Below are positions 32,339 to 43,369 of a DNA stretch of 64,000 nt, one piece after another. The notes under the pieces are model-generated. The model searched no databases and was not told the origin of the DNA. It saw only the letters and a list, made by a program, of their open reading frames with translations. The translations under genes were made by a program, and so were the position numbers. This DNA comes from Campanula takesimana (lineage: Eukaryota > Streptophyta > Magnoliopsida > Asterales > Campanulaceae). Location: the NCBI GenBank assembly GCA_026119855.1, contig JAOWBW010000324.1, positions 558,001-622,000 on the forward strand. Reading direction: 5' to 3'. Each line of letters opens with the position of its first letter. Position 1 is the stretch's first letter.

Positions 32339-35300
32339 ATGGCTAAACGTAAAGAAAAGACTAGTCCAAAAAAAAAAAAATTGTGTTGGTCCAAGTAAAC
32401 TTTCTTTGAAAAACCCAACATCTTCAAAGGAAGATGCTGTAAAGATGAAGAGACATGCTTCAGCGTATTAGGTGTGGAGAAAAGAAACTATAGAGAAAAT
32501 GAAAGCAGACGGGAAGACGTTCCCTAAACATCGGGTTTGTGCCTTCCATGTTTATGTTTATGTTTATGTGGTGATAATAAATATATGGTTTTAATATGGT
32601 AATCTGAAAATGTTAGATCGATAAACTATTGAATGAGAAATGGCATGGTATGACGCAAGATCAGAGGGATGCACATGTCAATAAGCAGAAGGCAATATGG
32701 AAGGAATACGGTGAAGCACAAGGCGAGAAGGCTCCAAAGACCAAGAAAATAAAGGTACGTGTGTTTGTAATTGTTGTTATGCAGATAATGAAGATTGTTC
32801 TTGTATTATAGTGTAAATTACTATGTGGTAATGGAGTATTTACGTAATGTTAGGAGGAGTCATTTCTTACAAGATGCTCCCCTGGGTCGATGGTTAAGTT
32901 GACCGAATAGCTCAATGCTGACCAAAAAGCTGCGGTGAAGGACATTGGATTTGGTGGGTTGTTGGAGATAAAATGTAGATCGTTAAAGCATGATCTTGCA
33001 ATGGATGTAGTAAGTAAATTCATCGCATGTGATTCAAGTGATTTAAAGATCATGGTAACGGATTCTTTGTCCATCAGTTTTGATGCGTCAGATGTTGTTG
33101 ATTGCCTTGGCATTAGCAGTAGGCCAATTCAGTTGAAATTGGGGGAGGACAATTGGAGAGAAGAAGTTCCTGGGTTTATAGATTGTACGAACAAGGAAAT
33201 GTTGCAGTTATTGAGTGATATGGATGGTGTAGGTGATAACTTCAAGCGTTGGTTTGTAGTGTTTACGTGTGCCACTTTATTGTATCCTCTGTCCTATAGA
33301 AGGGGCTGCAGGGAAATATGGAATACATTGTATATGTTGATAAGATTAAGGATTATAATTGGGCCCAATTAGTGATAGATGGGCTATTGGGTGCTAGTTG
33401 TGGTTAGAACTGTCAATTTGGGACCGTCCCGTCGGGACGTCTCGTCCCGCTATACATATAGGACGGGACGGGACAGTATAATGTAATCCCGTTAGAATGC
33501 GGGACTATTCGGGATGTCCCGTTTGGGACACGGGACAAATGGGATGTCCCGCATTTTTTTAAACCCAAGGCTAAACCCAAGCAAGCTAGCCCAAGTATAA
33601 CACTCTAGGCCCAAAATTGAAACCCAAGCCAAGTCCAAGTCCCAACCCAGTTGGCATTTTACCTCTCCCAAAAACACAATTACACAAACGATGGCCAAAT
33701 TGTCTAACCAACAGTAACCCTATACGCGGCGACTACTTTGCAAAGATGAACTCGTTCTTCTACAACGGCGGCGACGAGGCGACTGATCCGGCGACCAACG
33801 ACGAGGCGATTGATCTCTCTTCTTCCGGCGTGAACAACTCTTCTCCTTCTCGTCGGTCAGTTCCTCCTCTCTTCTCCTCTTCACTTCTCCATACCTCCCA
33901 ATTATACAAAAGGGTCCACGTTGCATTTTTTTTTTGCTTGTTGCTGTGAGCTTGAAAAGCTACTGCATTTTTTTTCCCTCAACTGTTTGAATGTTTGGAG
34001 TTGGATTTTATTATAAACTCAAATTATGACAATTTCTAGTTTTGTTATGTACATATGTAAGGAGTTGAATTTTATATTTTTGTTATAAACTTTAGAATAT
34101 GCAGTTTCAAGGGGTCGGTGAATGCTCATTTCAACATGAATAATCGTCCTTTTTTTACCGCGTCGTCTTATCCCGTATTCGTCCAGCGTTGTCCCGCGTC
34201 CCGAGGTGATTTGGGATGGGACGGGGAATTTCAGTCCCGCGATAAATTTATCCCGTCCCGTCCCGTATAGCTTGCGGGACATCATAGTTTTGTCCCATCC
34301 CGTCCCGTTGTCCCGAATTGACAGCTCTAGTTGTGGTTTTGAGGTCGGGAAATCATATTATACAGGATGTGTGTTTTTCCTTCAGGTTAGATTAGATGGT
34401 TTGTTTTTGTTTTTTGTCTTTTTTATTATTTATTTAAATTTGAATGTTGTTACTACTCACTGTTATATTAGATTTTGTTTAGGGATCGAGTGCGAGTGGC
34501 GGGCATAAATATCAAGCGCGAGGTACCGCATGTGAAGACTTGGACGGATGCTAAAATCAATGAAAGGTTGAAGAAGGAAAAGAAACTGAAAAAAAGGTGT
34601 TGGTGTAAGTATAACGGTACTGAAAAACAATCTGATGTGATGTTTTTTTAATCAGTTGCGCTGCGTTTGATCTTTCAACGTAATGTAGTCTACGGGTTGT
34701 ATTCACAGGTGTTGGGTCGTTATAAGGATTCCCAAACTTGTAACACCTATGAATTACAAGGAGGAGCGGTCGCGACCAGAGCTCGTGATGTGGAGGACAC
34801 ATATGTTAAGGCTAGTGCGTTGTTATTCTGCGTTGTTGTTTTTGGGTATTAAATTTTCTTCATATGGTAACGATTCTATTTAACTTCATTCAGGAAAGGG
34901 TTGATGAGATTGCGCATTGCTCGCGAATAATTTCGGATATGAATGCTAAAGTTGTTAAGTGCAATCTGGAGTTGGCTGAATACTTTTCCCGTAAGAACAA
35001 AGGAAAGAGGAAAATTGATGAGATTGGTTATGGCAACGGGGCAAACAAGCACGTAAGGAGGGGAAAAAAAGCAAAGAACAAACACGATAAGTCTGTTGAA
35101 TCATCTTCGGATTGTGAGTATGTTCCTGATTCAGATGATGAGAGTAGCGAAGAAAGTAAATCACAGGGTGAATCAGAGCATCCAGGTGAGGGACAAAAAC
35201 AAAAGTGCGGTGATGGTCGAGGCAAAGATGATGAAGTAGTAAAGAAAGAGGGGGCTCTTACTATGGAAGTGCGGGAATCGGAGACTGAGGGGGGTGGGAA

Positions 35301-36401
35301 ATCCGAAAAGCGTCGTGATGTTGGTGGCAAAGGTGATTAATTATTGGGGAAAGATGAGGCTCTTGCTACGGAAGAGGGAGAATCAGAGAAAGAGGTTGGA
35401 GAAAAAGATGGCGGTGTTGGTGGCCAAGTTGATCCGGTATTGGAGAAGGATGGGGATCTTACTCTGGAAGAGGGAAAAGCGGATAAAGGGGTTGGTGAGA
35501 AGTCTGAAGACCGTCATGGGGCTCTTACTATAGAAGAGGGAGAGTCGGCCAAAGATGGTGGCGAACTGAGCGATGAGCGTGTTGATGATGTTACAGGTGG
35601 GGCATCCAATGATGGTGGAAATGAAGTCCCTAATAATCATTCGGAAAGGGCCTTGAGTTCAGTACAAACCTGTATACATAAAGTTGTTGGTGATACCGAT
35701 ACGATGGAGGTGGAACAAGTGTCGGGGACTGAGGCTGAGGGGTGTGGGGAGACTAACGAAGATATCTTTGATGATAGAGGTGATAGAAAGGATTTGGGGC
35801 CTTCCGGTTCACCTAGCCATACACCGAGTCAGTACAGTGTCAACGAACCTCGACACGGGGATCGTCCTGAAAATGGCGATCCCAACGCACGGCAATCGCT
35901 CGGGGTGGAAAGAAAGAGGCAGAGGAAGAAGAATAAGAATAAGAATGCTTATAAGGTTTGTCAAACTATCAAGGATATCGGTGATTACGAGTTCTTCACT
36001 CAGGATGGCATTCCTGACTAGGATAATTTGTAAGTGCCTTCACATCTTAATCTCCGTTTAAAAAGTACATGAACCTATGGGTGGAGATACATATAGTTGA
36101 TTCATCTGTCCAATGTTAGAGACATGATTGTGGTGTTTATGTGATGAAGTACATGGAGTGATGGGACGTGGAGAATACATCCTTTGAGGTAAAATTTTAC
36201 CTCATCCTCATGTAGAAGTTTATTATATAGATATGGATGTAGGACCTGTCGGTTGTATTATCAGAGCTGTTTAACCACTGTTATGCTGTTATTTCACAGT
36301 TTTCAGCACATGAATACTGACATCGTGTGACAGCGCGTCTTGTGGGGCACAAACTCAACAGCTTGTATCCGGGCATGAAAGAAAAATTTGATATTGTTTA
36401 A
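32339..36401 (+). pseudogene. Ulp1-type (C48) protease gene, copy A, broken
   Basis: A multi-exon gene is readable on the plus strand. An HMG-box-like part (KRHASAY, WRKETIEKMKADGKTFPKHR; then LLNEKWHGMTQDQRDAHVN at 32617-32754) is followed by a plant-mobile-domain-like exon from 32854 (IGFGGLLEIKCRSL, then, after a frameshift, NWAQLVIDGLLGAS and TGCVFFLQ) and DRVRVAGINIKREVP at 34483. A charged acidic exon (34894-36019) and the protease end (HDCGVYVMKYME at about 36123; EKFDIV stop at 36401) complete it. Exon joins have GT/AG ends. Defects: stops in the HMG part, acidic exon and last exon, a frameshift, a hAT insertion (33405-34329), and a deletion that fuses the acidic exon to IGDYEFF, removing the exons with catalytic His and Asp. 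Genes of this make-up are common in plant MULE/transposon-derived families. Confidence 0.7.
33405..34329. mobile_element. Non-autonomous hAT element
   Basis: The terminal repeats are imperfect inverses: TAGAACTGTCAATTTGGGAC on the left, GTCCCGAATTGACAGCTCTA on the right. The 8-bp target duplication GTTGTGGT (33397-33404 and 34330-34337) is exact, diagnostic for hAT. Both ends have dense GGGAC/GTCCC subterminal motifs, as in Ac-type elements. A short coding-like piece (MNSFFYNGGDEATDPATND, from 33746) may be the start of a lost transposase gene. The element interrupts the mobile-domain exon of Ulp1 copy A. Confidence 0.9.
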
Positions 36402-37058
36402 TAGAGTGTGCTTTGCACTAGTAATTAAACTTGGTATTTGTGTAATGTGGTTAAATGTACTCCTTGTTGTGATTCGTGAACCGAACACCCCATATAAATG
36501 TCATGGCGGCATTGAGCATAGTAGATATCTACAAAGAAGATTGTCACTATCACTACCCGATTCATCTTGCAAAGCCGGTGTTTAGGGAGTGGATGAGCAA
36601 TAATCGTCTCAATCTGTATGATCGTTGTATTTGAAACTGTTTAGTTAATCATTGCTCGTTTGCAATAGTATTCAAGGGTTGAGGTAGGCTACTACATCGT
36701 AGCTCCCTAGGAGCCAACTATAGCACTGTACCAATGTCATTCAACCTTAACTTTTACATTGGATGCCCTTTTTTTACATCATGAAGTACTTTCACGCGTG
36801 CTTAGTTGTGGAGTGATTACAAAACCTCTATTTATAGAATTTTAGGTTCCCATGACAAGGATATCACCATATCCATTTAAAAAAAACATAAAAAATCAAC
36901 TATCCCCTTATACTCGAAAATTAATTTTCAACGATTAGAAATGTCAAACAGCAACGATGTTGGTCGTGATCGTGAAAATGAAGACATTTTTAAACTTCAG
37001 AAGTCTCCGCAAAAGATAACAACGGAATGCACTTTTAAACAGCATAGCGGTGCCCTAG
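34330..37058 (+). repeat. Tandem duplication unit A
   Basis: From GTTGTGGTTTTGAGGTC onward this unit is nearly identical to 37059-40782, through the Ulp1 3' half, downstream noncoding DNA and the start of a small gene. It lacks about 970 bases present in unit B (corresponding to 38,717-39,718). Confidence 0.92.
36402..36940 (+). promoter_or_regulatory. Downstream flank and small-gene promoter, unit A
   Basis: After the Ulp1 stop the sequence contains the near-palindrome GTAGCTCCCTAGGAGCCAAC (36699-36718) and a TATA box (TATTTATAGA, about 36829) about 110 bases before an ATG at 36941. The same arrangement is in unit B (40440 onward). No other gene is seen. Confidence 0.5.
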
Positions 37059-37123
37059 TTGTGGTTTTGAGGTCGGGAAATCATATTATACAGGATGTGT
37101 GTTTTTCCTTCAGGTTAGTTTAG
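36941..37123 (+). pseudogene. Chimeric ORF made by the tandem duplication
   Basis: The frame begins MSNSNDVGRDRENEDIFKLQ, a charged N-terminus typical of the small genes downstream, and after codon 40 crosses the duplication junction (37058/37059) into the mobile-domain exon of Ulp1 copy B, but in the wrong frame. Unit B's right end holds the same start at 40687, with about 25 bases deleted. The original gene's remainder is missing. A protein product is doubtful. Confidence 0.45.
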
Positions 37124-40100
37124 ATGGTTTTTTTTTGTTTTTTGTTTTTTTCTTATTTATTTAAATTTGAATGTTGTTACTACTCACTGTTATATTAGAT
37201 TTTGTTTAGGGATCGAGTGCGAGTGGCGGGCATAAATATCAAGCGCGAGGTACCGCATGTGAAGACTTGGACGGATGCTAAAATAAATGAAAGGTTGAAG
37301 AAGGAAAAGAAACTGCAAAAAAGGTGTTGGTGTAAGTATAACGGTACTGAAAAACAATCTGATGTGATGTTTTTTTAATCAGTTGCGCTGCGTTTGATCT
37401 TTCAACGTAATGTAGTCTACGGGGTGTATTCACAGGTGTTGGGTCGTTATAAGGATTCCCAAACTTGTAACACCTATGAATTACAAGGAGGAGCGGTCGC
37501 GACCGGAGCTCGTGATGTGGAGGACACATATGTTAAGGCTAGTGCGTTGTTATTCTGCATTGTTGTTTTTGGGTATTAAATTTTCTTCATATGGTAACGA
37601 TTCTATTTAACTTCATTCAGGAAAGGGTTGATGAGATTACGCATTGCTCGCGAATAATTTCAGATATGAATGCTAAAGTTGTTAAGTGAAATCTGGAGTT
37701 GGCTGAATACTTTTCCCGTAAGAACAAAGGAAAGAGGAAAATTGATGAGATTGGTTATGGCAGCGGGGCAAACAAGCACGTACGGAGGGAAAAAAAAGCA
37801 AAGAACAAACACTATAAGTCTATTGAATCATCTTCGGATTGTGAGTATGTTCCTGATTCAGATGATGAGAGTAGCGAAGAAAGTAAATCACAGGGTGAAT
37901 CAGGGAGTGAATCAGAGCATCCAAGTGAGGGACAAAAACAAAAGTGCGGTGATGGTCGAGGCAAAGATGATGAAGTAGTGGAGAAAGAGGGGGCTCTTAC
38001 TATGGAAGTGCGGGAACCGGAGACTGAGGGGGGTGGGAAATCCGAAGAGCGTCGTGATGTTGGTGGCAAAGGTGATTAATTATTGGGGAAAGATGAGGCT
38101 CTTGCTACTGAAGAGGGAGAATCAGAGAAAGAGGTTGGAGAAAAAGATGACGGTGTTGGTGGCCAAGTTGATCCGGTATTGGAGAAGGATGAGGATCTTT
38201 CTATGGAAGAGTGAAAAGCGGATAAAGGGGTTGGTGAGAAGTCTGAAGACCGTCATGGGGCTCTTGCTATGGAAGAGGGAGAGTCGGCCAAATATGGTGG
38301 CGAACTGAGCGATGAGCGTGTTGATGATGTTACAGGTGGGGCATCCAATGATGGTGGAAATGAAGTCCCTAATAATCATTCGGAAAGGGCCTTGAGTTCA
38401 GTACAAACCTGTATACATAAAGTTGTTGGTGATACCGATGTGATGGAGGTGGAACAAGTGTCGGGGACTGAGGCTGAGGGGTGTGGGGAGACTAGCGAAG
38501 ATATCTTTGATGATAGAGGTGATAGAAAGGATTTGGGGCCTTCCGGTTCACCTAGCCATACACCGAGTCAGTACAGTGTCAACGAACCTCGACACGGGGA
38601 TCGTCCTGAAAATGGCGATCCCAACGCACGGCAATCGCTCGGGGTGGAAAGAAAGAGGCAGAGGAAGAAGAATAAGAATAAGAATGCTCATAAGGTTTCT
38701 CAAACTATCAAGGATACCGCTGATTCGGTTTGGAAATCAAAGAATGTACCTGAGTAAGCAATTTGCATAAACTAATATTTTTAGATGTATTCAAGTACAT
38801 GTGCCAATATGCTCTCGCTTGATGATTAACTATTTCAATATGTTCAATTGTGCAGTGATGTGCTGCTATTTGATGGTGTTGGTTTGACTCTAATGAAGGC
38901 AGATTTTTGTACATTAAAACCAAGATATTATGTTAATTCGCAAGTACTTTCTGGTCTTAGTACCTGTTATTTTTCCCTCTGTGCTAGTTGTTGTGGCATT
39001 CCCCATTTTTTCAGATTTTACCTGATACTGGCATGTTGTAGATCATGGATGCATTTGTATTGTTGGTGAACATGGGAGGGTGGGGAGGTGAGGATGTCGA
39101 GGTGACATTTGTGTGTCGAAAGAGATATCTTTTTCAATCAATATTTGGGGTGAGATTGCAGAACTATTGTTCACCGTCACTTACGCTGGTTGTTTACTTT
39201 GTTATATTAAGCGAATGGCATGGGAGCTGATAAGTGGTCATATTGTGTAGGCACAGATTGATCTGAATCTCTGTGGTGAAGACATGCTGAAAAAAGATGT
39301 TAATAAGAAGTTTTCTAAGTATTTTTATGCACCTGAGGTTTCCCAAAAGATTAAAGAAGCAGAAATGGTAATTAACGAAGAGACAAAATACATCTCTTAT
39401 CAATCTCAGTCAATGATAAATTGTTTTGAAAAATTGCTTAGTTTGTATCTTATTTCCTTTTGTAGCTTATTTTCCCGTATTGTTTCCAAGAACACTGGGT
39501 TCTGTTTGTGATACTATTAGAAGAAAAAAAGATCGCGCTTCTTGATTCCAACAATGGGAAAACTTCCACATATAAGGATTTCATACATCGTATGGTAAGC
39601 GCATAAATTTGCAATCTGTCCCTTGTGTGTCATACAGCAAACATCCAAATTTATTAAGTGTTTTGTATCATTCTGACACCACAGGCAACAGTCTTTGAGG
39701 CATTTGGAATGCCGAATATCGGTGATTACGAGTTCTTCGCTCAGGATGACATTCCTGACCAGGATAATTTGTAAGTGCCTTCACATCTTAATATCCGTTT
39801 AAAAAGTACATGAACCTATGGGTGGAGATACATATAGTTGATTCATCTGTCCAATGTTAGAGACATGATTGTGGTGTTTATGTGATGAAGTACATGGAGT
39901 GATGGGACGTGGAGAATACATCCTTTGAGGTAAAATTTTACCTCATCCTCATGTAGAAGTTTATTATATAGATATGGATGTAGGACCTGTCGGTTGTATT
40001 ATCAGAGCTGTTTAACCACTGTTATGCTGTTATTTCGCAGTTTTCAGCACATGAATACCGACATCGTGTGACAACGCGTCTTGTGGGGCACAAACTCAAC

Positions 40101-40142
40101 AGCTTGTATCCGGGCGTGAAAGAAAAAATTGATATTGTTTAA
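37060..40142 (+). pseudogene. Ulp1-type (C48) protease gene, copy B
   Basis: Copy B starts within the mobile-domain exon and includes the full protease part. Exons read with GT/AG borders: acidic exon from about 37621; VLLFDGVGLTLMKADF (38858 on); MDAFVLLVNMGGWGG (39045 on); IDLNLCGEDMLKKDV (39250 on); IFPYCFQEHWVLFVI (39466-39594); GDYEFFAQDDIPD; HDCGVYVMKYME; VKEKIDIV and stop at 40142. The Ulp1 triad is visible: His in EHW (39493-39495), Asp in LLDSN (39544-39546), Cys in DCG (39869-39871). Such proteases remove SUMO or related modifiers. Stops at about 37688, 38077 (shared with A), 38214 and after MKYME (shared with A) argue for a pseudogene. The shared ones predate the duplication. Confidence 0.75.
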
Positions 40143-40782
40143 TAGAGTGTGCTTTGCACTAGTAATTAAACTTGGTATTTGTGTAATGTGGTTAAATGTA
40201 CTCCTTGTTGTGATTCGTGAACCGAACACCCCATATAAATGTCATGGCGGGATTGAGCATATTAGATATCTACAAAGAAGATTGTCACTATCACTACCCG
40301 ATTCATCTTGCAAAGCCGGTGTTTAGGGAGTGGATGAGCAATCATCGTCTCAATCTGTATGATCGTTGTATTTGAAACTGTTTAGTTAATCATTGCTCGT
40401 TTGCAATAGTATTCAAGGGTTGAGGTAGGCTACTGCATTGTAGCTCCCTAGGAGCCAACTATAGCACTGTACCAATGTCATTCAACCTTAACTTTTACAT
40501 TGGATGCCCTTTTTTTACATCATGAAGTATTTTCACGCGTGCTTGGTTGTGGAGTGATTACAAAACCTCTATTTATAGAATTATAGGTTCCCATGACAAG
40601 GATATCACCATATCCATTTAAAAAAAAAAACATAAAAAATCAACTATCCCCTTATACTCGAAAATTAATTTCCAACGATTAGAAATGTCAAACAGCAACG
40701 ATGTTGGTCGTGATCGCTTCAGAAGTCTCCGCAAAAGATAACAACGGAATGCACTTTTAAACAGCATAGCGGTGCCCTAAAA
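40143..40782 (+). promoter_or_regulatory. Downstream flank and small-gene promoter, unit B
   Basis: Same content as 36402-37058: near-palindrome TAGCTCCCTAGGAGCCAAC at 40441, TATA-like TATTTATAGA near 40570 and an ATG at 40687 whose frame ends after 17 codons because of a deletion relative to unit A. Confidence 0.45.
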
Positions 40783-41475
40783 GTTAGCAACCCAACCCTA
40801 GACGATAGCAACCCTCCTTTATTCTGCCCATTGCTCCCATGCACTGCCCGGCCCCGTGCGCCTTTTGATTACACGGGCATGCTTGTGCATGCCCGTTCAT
40901 GCACCCATTCCAACGATTTTAGCGTGGTCTCTAGGCTTGAGCATCACTCGTTGGCCGAGTATTTGGCTAACTATTTTTGAATTGTGGCCGCTTGCTCCCC
41001 TCCCCCCAAACGCAGAGACATGGATGCTGATCACAAGGGAGGTGATGGCCGTAGTGGCTGTAGTGGCAGTGATGGAGGCTGTGGCGGTGTCAATGGAAGT
41101 GGCGGAGGCGGTTCAGCGGCCAGAAGCCTACATTTTTATGGAGTTACGTGTTCCCGAGCCATAATTTGTGTTGTTTTTCCCTTGCTGTTTCCTCTCTCTC
41201 ACTCTCTCTCTCTCTTACTGTTGGGTTGTTGTATCTCTGGTATCTTTAATGACATTTGGTGTTTTATCTTGATGATGTTATTTATTCATTACTTTTTTTT
41301 TTTTATCACAACCCATATCAGACGCAATGCATGTATGCTATTAAATGATGCCCTTACACGTACATAACATTGATAAGTAATAGGCCTGAGAATGAGGAGT
41401 TGAAGTGGAATATCATGACAATTCTTCATATAGAATACATACACATAAAATTAAAACTTCCGACCCATACCCTAA
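40783..41475 (+). other. Intergenic stretch with hairpin and Gly-rich frame
   Basis: ACGGGCATGC (40873-40882) and GCATGCCCGT (40887-40896) form a perfect 10-bp inverted repeat with a 4-base loop. From ATG 41020 a frame reads MDADHKGGDGRSGCSGSDGG and continues Gly/Ser-rich for about 30 codons before an unremarkable hydrophobic tail. It could be the 5' part of a lost small gene. A (CT)n run lies at 41198-41215. Confidence 0.35.
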
Positions 41476-41907
41476 TCATCCAGTTCTATTCCCACTACCG
41501 CTTGCACCGTCCTCGCCGTCACCTCCGTGTTTGTCCTTTAGTTTTACTTTTACGTTCCGTGGTGCACCATATTGCGCAAAAACAGTCTCCAAATGGTAAA
41601 TCAATACAATGTGTTCAGGCTTAGCAACTCTTTGATCAATACTCACAGATGCAGCAAACTCATATGCATGATTAAGTAAGTCCATGTAATCCATTGGCTG
41701 GCACTCAAGTGCATTGCATGGGTGCAATGGGCAAGACCAAGTAAAGGCAGTCAGGTGGTCAGAGGGAGCCGAGTGCCTAACTTGTAGTTCAGCAAGACTT
41801 ATTTTTCTACGGCACTCCGTGTATATTATCTAACCAGCATCGTTGTCATCTAAATCACTCAAGCTATCCTCCCCTTCAGCATTGTCGTGACCACCGTCGT
41901 TACTCAT
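41476..41907 (-). pseudogene. C-x4-C/H/H finger protein gene, one stop
   Basis: From ATG 41907 (MSNDGGHDNAEGEDSLSDLDD) the frame is open to 41476 except for a TAG at 41830-41832 (codon 26). After an acidic N-terminus comes the finger: CPLHPC, then 15 residues to the His of LLNHA, then a second His in KPEH. The C-terminus is Lys- and Gly-rich (KVKLKDKHGGDGEDG). It is clearly related to the proteins at 44203 and 43370 (shared D-Y-M-x-x-L-N-H-A). Whether the TAG is a nonsense mutation or lies in an unrecognised intron is open. Confidence 0.55.
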
Positions 41908-42016
41908 TATTAAGACCAAATATATTTTAATCAAATAATTCAAAGGTGTGGGGATTTGAAGATATGAATAAGATATTATGGTTAGGTGTTAGAAATATAA
42001 ATCTTATAGATACAAT

Positions 42017-42868
42017 GAGCGATGTGTGTAGTGGCTCCCACAGGAGCAAACTTTATCATTGTACCGGTTCAGTCAATGCACTATTGCCGATACATGTCAT
42101 ATCTTCAATTTACATTGTCCGGTCCAGTCAATGAACTTTTACTTTTACAGCCTATGTCTGTATTTTACATGGTGCAGTCAACTCATGCGTTCTTATGTGT
42201 GTACTAGAGATAAAAACGTTGGGAATAAACGCTTAGCTCCCCCTACGAGTTAGCTGCGGGGTAGCTCCTAAAGGAGGTAACTTTACAATAGGCTGCAGGA
42301 GCCAACTGTATTACCGGGGTGTTGTGAAATCAATATCCTTGTGCCATGTCTTTATTTTCCATACCCTTGTTTGGTAAGTGAGTATTATAGACAAAATACC
42401 TTGGGAATACCAAATTATGGCATTAATGAGCGAAGTGTGTAGTGGCTCCCACAGGAGAAAACCTTACCATTGTACCAGTTCAGTCAATGCACTATTGCCG
42501 ATACATGTCATATCTTCAATTTACATTGTCCAGTCCAGTCAATGAACTTTTACTTTTACAGCCTATGTCTGTATTTTATACGCGTTCTTGTGTGTGTACT
42601 AGAGACAAAAATATTGGGAATAGACGCTTATCTCCCCCTACGAGTTAGCTGTGGGGTAGCTCCTAAAGGAGGTAACTTTACAATAGGCTGCAGGAGCCAA
42701 CTGTATCACTGGGGTGTTATGAAATCAATATCCCTGTTACATGCCATGTCTTTATTTTCCATACCCTTGTTTGGTAAGTGAGTATTATAGAGAAAATACC
42801 TTGGGAATACCAAATTATGGCATCAATGAGCGAAGTGTGTAGTAGCTCCCACAGGAGCAAACTTTATC
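42017..42868. repeat. Tandem repeat of ~405-410 bp
   Basis: Units start at about 42017, 42427 and 42828 (the third is short), each opening 'gcgaWgtgtgtagtRgctcccacagg'. Every full unit contains 'gtagctcctaaaggaggtaac' and 'ctgcaggagccaactgta'. Single-base differences and one deletion of about 20 bases separate the copies. No long ORF is conserved. Confidence 0.88.
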
Positions 42869-43260
42869 ATGAGATACGATATCATGTTACTACTACTGCT
42901 TTTGAACAACCATTAACCTAATCATGACCGAGATATACCGAACATGTTTGGTCTTCTACGAATATGATAGTGATACATACCAGCACATTAATTGGGAAAC
43001 AAAATTGAGTGATTTTTTGGTTAATACATAACAATAATCACTCGCACCGCTGCTTTTCCTTGAAATCGTATGTATTGGAACATGCACACTAAATGACAAA
43101 TGTGTGTAGTTTACTACTACAGCTAAAGTATTCACATCACAAATAAATATTTTCAAACGACTACCCAGTAACATCGACCATCTTTCAGTTTGACATTCCT
43201 TGTCTTTGTTTTATATTATCTACTACAGTCACGCCTACTTGCTTCTGGAGCCATAAGTGA
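42869..43260 (+). repeat. Diverged single copy of the 478-bp satellite monomer
   Basis: Blocks shared in the same order with the array at 58061-63827 are 'gatatcatg', 'aacctaatcatgaccgagat', 'accgaacatgt', 'caccgctgcttttccttgaa', 'cccagtaaca', 'catctttcagtttgacattc', 'ttatattatctactac' and 'tcacgcctacttsc'. Overall identity is clearly lower than between array monomers. The segment ends about 110 bases before the ATG at 43370 and close to its TATA box. Confidence 0.85.
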
Positions 43261-43296
43261 TAAGATTAGTAGTTGAACTATCGTTAATTCCTCATC

Positions 43297-43305
43297 TTTA
43301 TATAC
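43297..43305 (+). promoter_or_regulatory. TATA box of the 43370 gene
   Basis: TTTATATAC lies about 70 bases before the ATG at 43370, a normal plant spacing for a short leader. The gene at 45251 has an equivalent TATAAATA at 45182-45189, also about 70 bases before its ATG. Confidence 0.5.
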
Positions 43306-43369
43306 CCCTTCTTTTCACTTCATATCTCATTTCAGCCAAAACTTCTCTTCTTCTTTTGAATCCTCTTAT

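Larger units (their letters stand above)
37059..40782 (+). repeat. Tandem duplication unit B
   Basis: Direct duplicate of unit A with few substitutions. Its right end reads GCGGTGCCCTA followed by novel sequence (AAAGTTAGC); the A/B junction reads GCGGTGCCCTA then GTTGTGG. The left boundary of unit A was GGTGCTA then GTTGTGG. The shared GGTGC..CTA suggests an exchange at short homology. Confidence 0.92.

Noticed and set aside
35028..35330. 100-codon minus-strand Ser/Pro-rich frame (also 37812-38069)
   Set aside because: Antisense of the acidic exon of the Ulp1 copies; duplicated only because the whole unit is.
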